In this document: positions 7,530 to 10,536 of the stretch, piece by piece
Layout of the letters: each line of letters begins with the position of its first letter
Position numbering within the stretch: position 1 is the stretch's first letter
DNA from: Candidatus Latescibacterota bacterium
GTDB lineage: Bacteria; Latescibacterota; UBA2968; GCA-2709665
DNA length: 10,536 nt
Reading direction: 5' to 3'
NCBI GenBank assembly: GCA_030746455.1
Contig: JASLMQ010001055.1
Span: 1-10,536 of the forward strand
The notes under the pieces: generated by a model
Databases searched by the model: none
What the model was told of the DNA's origin: nothing
What the model saw: only the letters and a program-made list of their open reading frames with translations
Translations under genes and position numbers: made by a program

Positions 7530-8522
7530 ATGGCAGATTCGCTACGAGTAGGATTCGTGGGCTGCGGCAGGCACTGCCGTGGCAACCTGGCGCCGGCGCT
7601 CGCGCGTGTATCCAAGGCAGAGCTCGTCGCGTGCGCCGATGTCGACTCCGAGGCGGCCGGGCAGCTGGCAGACGGCCTCGGGATCGGAACGGTGTTCGAC
7701 AGCGCAGAGGCGCTGATCGAGAGCGCGGACGTGGATGCCGTGGTGGTTGCGGTACCGCACCGCAACCTGCGCGATGTGGCGACTTCCGTGGTCGAGGCGG
7801 GCAAGCACTTGTTCGTCGAGAAGCCGATGGGCATGAACGCCGTGGAGGGTGCCGAGATCGTCGAGGCCGCCGGGAAGCAGGACGTGGTGGCGATGGTGGG
7901 ATTCTGCATGCGGTACACGCTCAGCCGCCTGGCGGTGAAATCGCTGGTCGACCGGGGTGCGATCGGAGACGTCGAGTTCGTTGTGGCCGGAAAGGGCGGT
8001 GGCCCATTGGGCGGATGGCTTGGCGGCCCCCACGCCGAGGGGGGAGGCCAGCTTCTCTATCTCGGATCGCACCTGACGGATCAGGTGCTGTGGCTCACGG
8101 GAGAGGAGGCGGAGGCGGTCTCCGGTTCCGTCCGCTGGACCGATGAGGGGTCGGATCGTACGTCGGCCTACACGGTGCGGCTGAAGAGCGGGGCGGTGGG
8201 CACGTTCTCGGTCTCCCAGGGCTCGGGGGTGCCATACGACTTCGTCGACCTGTACGGCACCAAGGGACGCGTGCGCGGAGACTGGTACACCGACCTGGTG
8301 ACCGTACAGAGCAAGGTGATCCCGGAATACGCCAACCCCACGGTGGTGACCGTGTCGGGCGACAGCCTGGGCGGTATGTGTCAGCGCGAGATGGAGGCGT
8401 TCGTGGAGGCGGCCCTGGCCGGCGGGTCCTCACCGATTCCGGTGAGCGACGGTTTGCGCGTGCTCAAGATCCTGGACGCGGTGGTCACCTCGAGCAATGA
8501 GGGCGGATGGGTCGAGGTATAG
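7530..8522 (+). CDS. Gfo/Idh/MocA family NAD(P)-dependent oxidoreductase
   Basis: A 330-residue oxidoreductase, the usual length for the family. The N-terminal Rossmann fold starts VGFVGCGRH (glycines 11 and 13), with the acidic VDS at the end of the second strand (D39). The family motif EKP is at 97-99. The C-terminal alpha/beta domain has GGGQLLYLGSHLTDQ, corresponding to the GGxLLDxGxHxxD signature: H181 and D184 are present, but the usual Asp four residues before the His is Y177. Family members oxidise or reduce hydroxyl groups of sugars, inositols and nucleotide sugars using a bound nicotinamide cofactor; the substrate here is unknown. The start is supported by GAGGTGA 7 bases upstream. 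It lies 22 bases before an epimerase gene, so the two probably act on related sugars. No signal peptide; cytoplasmic. Confidence 0.9.
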   Translation: MADSLRVGFVGCGRHCRGNLAPALARVSKAELVACADVDSEAAGQLADGLGIGTVFDSAEALIESADVDAVVVAVPHRNLRDVATSVVEAGKHLFVEKPMGMNAVEGAEIVEAAGKQDVVAMVGFCMRYTLSRLAVKSLVDRGAIGDVEFVVAGKGGGPLGGWLGGPHAEGGGQLLYLGSHLTDQVLWLTGEEAEAVSGSVRWTDEGSDRTSAYTVRLKSGAVGTFSVSQGSGVPYDFVDLYGTKGRVRGDWYTDLVTVQSKVIPEYANPTVVTVSGDSLGGMCQREMEAFVEAALAGGSSPIPVSDGLRVLKILDAVVTSSNEGGWVEV

Positions 8523-8532
8523 GCGGCGAGCC

Positions 8533-8538
8533 AAGGAG
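8533..8538 (+). promoter_or_regulatory. Ribosome binding site fixing the epimerase start at 8545
   Basis: AAGGAG lies 6 bases before ATG 8545. This ATG opens directly on the Rossmann strand MKVLVTGASG. It is preferable to the upstream in-frame ATG at 8497, which would overlap the preceding gene by 26 bases and add 16 unrelated residues. Confidence 0.75.
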
Positions 8539-8544
8539 AAGAGC

Positions 8545-9567
8545 ATGAAGGTACTCGTAACGGGCGCATCGGGTCGTGTGGGTGCCAATCTGGTGAAGGC
8601 CCTGCTGGAAGGGGGACACGAGGTCCGCGCGCACGTGTTCCCTGGAGATGCCGGGCGGGCCGACAAGCTCGATGGATTCGATGTGGAGGTGGTGCGGGGC
8701 GATTTCCGGGACCTCGAAGGCTTCAGGCCGGTGGTCCGGGGGACGGAGGTGATTTATCATATCGGGGCCGCGATGCGCGGGCCGTTCGACAACGTGTCGT
8801 TCTTCGATACCAACGTCGTGGGGACGCGCAACGTTATCGAATCCGCGCTCCAGGAGCGACTCGATCTGCATCGATTCGTCTATGCCTGCACGGACGCGAT
8901 CTACCCACCGGCACCCGGAAGGCTCACCACGGAAGAGATGGGGATGAACCGGCCCAAAGGGATGTACTCGTTCTCGAAGTGGTTGGGCGAGCACGTGGCG
9001 CTCTACTATCACGAGCAGCACAAGATCCCGGTGGTGTCCTTCCGCTTCGCGTATGTGATCGGGGCAGGCGAGATCCTGCAGAAGGACTACTTCCCGATGT
9101 TCTGGCTCAGCCACTGGGTTGCGACCTTCAAGAGACGGAAGGATCCGCAGGGGATCCAGACGTTCGAGGCGCTGCAAGAGCTGTGGGAAGGAGACGAGCG
9201 GCTGGTTGTGTGCCGTAACCCCGACGGACAGCCCCACCAGATGCATCTGGTGGACGTGCGCGACCTCGTGCAAGGCCTGCTCCTAGGGATGGAGCGCCCA
9301 GAGGCCGTGGGCGAGGCGTTCACGCTTCCGGGACCCTGCCCGACCAGCTGGGAGGAGGCCGTCCCGTATCTCTCGGAGCGATTGGGGATACCCTACGTGG
9401 AGGCGACGGTTCCGGGCTCCATTCGCAGGGCATTCGACCTGTCAAAGGCCCGGGAGCGGCTTGGCTATGCGCCTGAGCACGACCTGGCCAGCATGGTGGA
9501 CCTCGCACTGGAGATGGAGCGCGGAGGGGAGATAGAGGTCGTACCGACGGGAGAACCCTATGCGTAG
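8545..9567 (+). CDS. NAD-dependent epimerase/dehydratase (extended SDR)
   Basis: A 340-residue extended short-chain dehydrogenase/reductase. The NAD-binding motif GASGRVG is at 7-13. RGDFRDLEG (51-59) matches the adenine-ring contact region, and the active-site pair is Y141 and K145 (YSFSK). The catalytic hydroxyl residue appears to be T116 in ACTDAIYPP, where most relatives have Ser-Ser or Ser-Thr. The C-terminal half binds substrate, and QMHLVDVRDLVQGLLLGME is the usual late helix region. Such enzymes epimerise, dehydrate or oxidise nucleotide sugars; the exact substrate is not readable. The start at 8545 is set by AAGGAG. Its last 8 bases overlap the methyltransferase gene (ATG at 9560), so the two are probably translationally coupled. 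It follows the oxidoreductase by 22 bases. Cytoplasmic; no membrane segment. Confidence 0.88.
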   Translation: MKVLVTGASGRVGANLVKALLEGGHEVRAHVFPGDAGRADKLDGFDVEVVRGDFRDLEGFRPVVRGTEVIYHIGAAMRGPFDNVSFFDTNVVGTRNVIESALQERLDLHRFVYACTDAIYPPAPGRLTTEEMGMNRPKGMYSFSKWLGEHVALYYHEQHKIPVVSFRFAYVIGAGEILQKDYFPMFWLSHWVATFKRRKDPQGIQTFEALQELWEGDERLVVCRNPDGQPHQMHLVDVRDLVQGLLLGMERPEAVGEAFTLPGPCPTSWEEAVPYLSERLGIPYVEATVPGSIRRAFDLSKARERLGYAPEHDLASMVDLALEMERGGEIEVVPTGEPYA

Positions 9568-10324
9568 AGACAAGCAGGCGGCGGAGGAGGTGTTCGGGCG
9601 GCGGGCGGAGTTCTACACGACGAGTGAGTCGCACACGGATCCACAGGTGCTCGCGCGCGTCGTGGAGCTCTCACAGGCGCAGGCGGACTGGTGCGCCTTG
9701 GATGTGGGGACCGGCACCGGGCACACGGCCTTCGCGCTGGCTCCATCGGTCGCCTCGGTGATCGGCGTAGACCTGACGCCCGAGATGCTGCAGGAGGCGC
9801 GGAAGCTCCAGGCCGAGCAATCGTGCGCCAATGTCTCGTTCGAGATCGCGGACGTGCACCAGATGCCCTACCCCGACGGCGCGTTCGACCTGACCACGTG
9901 CCGACGGGCCGCCCACCACTTCACCGACATCGTCCGCGCTGTGGGTGAGATGCACCGAACGCTGCGGGACGGCGGCCGGCTGGTGGTCGACGATCGGAGC
10001 ATACCGGAGGACGATTTCGTGGATCGGTGTATGAACGCGCTGGACCTCCTACACGACGAGTCGCACGTGCGCGAGTACCGTCCGAGCGAATTTGAGTCCA
10101 TGCTTGGAGACGCGGGATTCCGTGTGGAGGCGGTCGAACCGTATGTGAAGCACCGTCCGCTGTCGTCGTTGACCCAGGATGTTGCGGAAGAGAACGTCGC
10201 GAAGATCATGGAGATCCTGGATGGGCTGGACGAGACGCAGCGGAAGGCGATGAATGTGGAGGAGGTGGATGGGGAGATTCACACCAATCACTGGTTCGTG
10301 ATGGTTGCGGCGACAAAGAGCTAG
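9560..10324 (+). CDS. Class I SAM-dependent methyltransferase (Methyltransf_11-like)
   Basis: A 254-residue methyltransferase. Motif I is ALDVGTGTG (46-54). The acidic residue ending the second strand is D71 in GVDLTPEML, which should contact the SAM ribose. ADVHQMPYPDGAFDL (97-111) and CRRAAHHF (114-121) follow, with the TLRDGGRLVVDD strand region (134-145) typical of the UbiE/Methyltransf_11 group of small-molecule methyltransferases. The rest is a variable C-terminal part ending in NHWFVMVAATKS. The substrate is unknown: menaquinone-type or other small molecules are typical of the group, but a sugar or a product of the radical-SAM protein is possible given the context. GGGAG (9549-9553) lies 6 bases before the ATG, and the gene overlaps the epimerase gene by 8 bases. 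No signal peptide. Confidence 0.88.
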   Translation: MRRDKQAAEEVFGRRAEFYTTSESHTDPQVLARVVELSQAQADWCALDVGTGTGHTAFALAPSVASVIGVDLTPEMLQEARKLQAEQSCANVSFEIADVHQMPYPDGAFDLTTCRRAAHHFTDIVRAVGEMHRTLRDGGRLVVDDRSIPEDDFVDRCMNALDLLHDESHVREYRPSEFESMLGDAGFRVEAVEPYVKHRPLSSLTQDVAEENVAKIMEILDGLDETQRKAMNVEEVDGEIHTNHWFVMVAATKS

Positions 10325-10333
10325 GATCAACAT

Positions 10334-10402
10334 CTTACCACAGATGAGCCCCGGCTTACGGCCTGCCGGGGCAGGCTCCGATAGACACCGATGGAGACCC
10401 CC
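10334..10402 (+). repeat. Intergenic repeat interrupted by a GC palindrome
   Basis: TTACCACAGATGAG and GATAGACACCGATGGAGACC look like the two sides of an ACCACAGATGAACACAGATAGACACCGATG-type repeat (compare 4719-4759). Between them sits a GC-rich element. GCCCCGGC (10348-10355) pairs perfectly with GCCGGGGC (10365-10372) over a 9-base loop. An alternative palindrome, GCCTGCC (10361-10367) with GGCAGGC (10370-10376), uses overlapping bases. No T-run follows, so a classical terminator is not supported. Confidence 0.5.
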
Positions 10403-10493
10403 ATGCACGGACTTGTGCGGCGTGGGCGGGAAGTCGGGTGGGAGTAGCCAGTTGGGGGGGATGAGAGGCACTGAGCATGAGGAGAAGCGGCAC

Positions 10494-10536
10494 GTGAGTG
10501 AGACGGTGGGGAAGGAAGCCATGGAGCAGGTGCCGA
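10494..10536 (+). CDS. Probable start of a further gene, 3' partial
   Basis: An open frame runs off the window end from GTG 10494, with GAGGAG (10479-10484) 9 bases upstream. An in-frame ATG at 10461 directly after a G-run is the alternative start. Only 14 (or 25) residues are visible, beginning VSETVGKEAMEQVP, too few to name a family. It is on the same strand as the other genes and about 170 bases after the methyltransferase, so it could belong to the same transcript. Confidence 0.4.
   Translation, partial: MSETVGKEAMEQVP

Noticed and set aside
7121..7918. Antisense ORF of 265 codons
   Set aside because: It crosses two sense genes and the A-rich repeat at 7477-7518, which accounts for its odd Phe-rich stretch.
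8497..8544. Upstream in-frame start of the epimerase at 8497
   Set aside because: It would overlap the oxidoreductase gene by 26 bases and add unrelated residues before MKVLVTGASG; ATG 8545 has a clear AAGGAG.
10348..10376. Intrinsic terminator after the methyltransferase gene
   Set aside because: A stable stem is present but no T-run follows, and the flanks look like a dispersed repeat.
1..10536. CRISPR array, tRNA, rRNA, transposase or phage genes
   Set aside because: No regularly spaced direct repeats, no cloverleaf or rRNA-like segment, and no transposase or phage protein motif was seen on either strand.

Overview
The window holds seven genes, all on the + strand, plus the first bases of a probable eighth. 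They are closely packed: gaps are roughly 20 to 110 bases and one gene pair overlaps, so the layout looks like one long operon or a few tightly linked transcripts. The DNA is GC-rich, and several spacers carry short degenerate repeats. I recall repeats of this kind from large genomes of uncultivated or little-studied bacteria (Planctomycetes, Poribacteria, Latescibacteria, Hydrogenedentes, Armatimonadetes). The gene content also fits such a group: heparinase II/III-fold proteins, a Gfo/Idh/MocA oxidoreductase and a glycosyl-hydrolase-like TIM barrel. This is a weak taxonomic inference; no rRNA, tRNA or ribosomal protein gene is present.

Layout. Positions 2-2317 hold the C-terminal 771 residues of a heparinase II/III-family protein whose start lies outside the window. 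Positions 2367-4703 hold a second, full-length heparinase II/III-fold protein (778 aa, TTG start) of the DUF4962 plus Hepar_II_III type. Positions 4786-5949 hold a radical-SAM protein resembling spore photoproduct lyase. A strong GC-rich hairpin (5968-6012) precedes a GHL-type TIM-barrel protein, for which I prefer the start at 6061. Then come a Gfo/Idh/MocA oxidoreductase (7530-8522), an extended SDR NAD-dependent epimerase (8545-9567) and a class I SAM methyltransferase (9560-10324) that overlaps the epimerase by 8 bases. The end of the window has a repeat with a palindrome in it, then what looks like the start of another gene at 10494 or 10461.

How they may work together. Heparinase II/III-fold enzymes act on uronic-acid polysaccharides by beta-elimination; the related dermatan sulfate epimerase inverts C5 of a uronate. 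Gfo/Idh/MocA and SDR enzymes oxidise or epimerise sugars and nucleotide sugars. Together with a glycosidase-like barrel this suggests handling of an acidic polysaccharide or its oligosaccharides. No transporter, sulfatase or regulator is visible, and the proteins with a visible N-terminus show no signal peptide, so at least part of the chemistry appears cytoplasmic. The spore-photoproduct-lyase-like radical SAM protein and the methyltransferase do not fit a plain degradation pathway. They are the best candidates for unexplored chemistry here.
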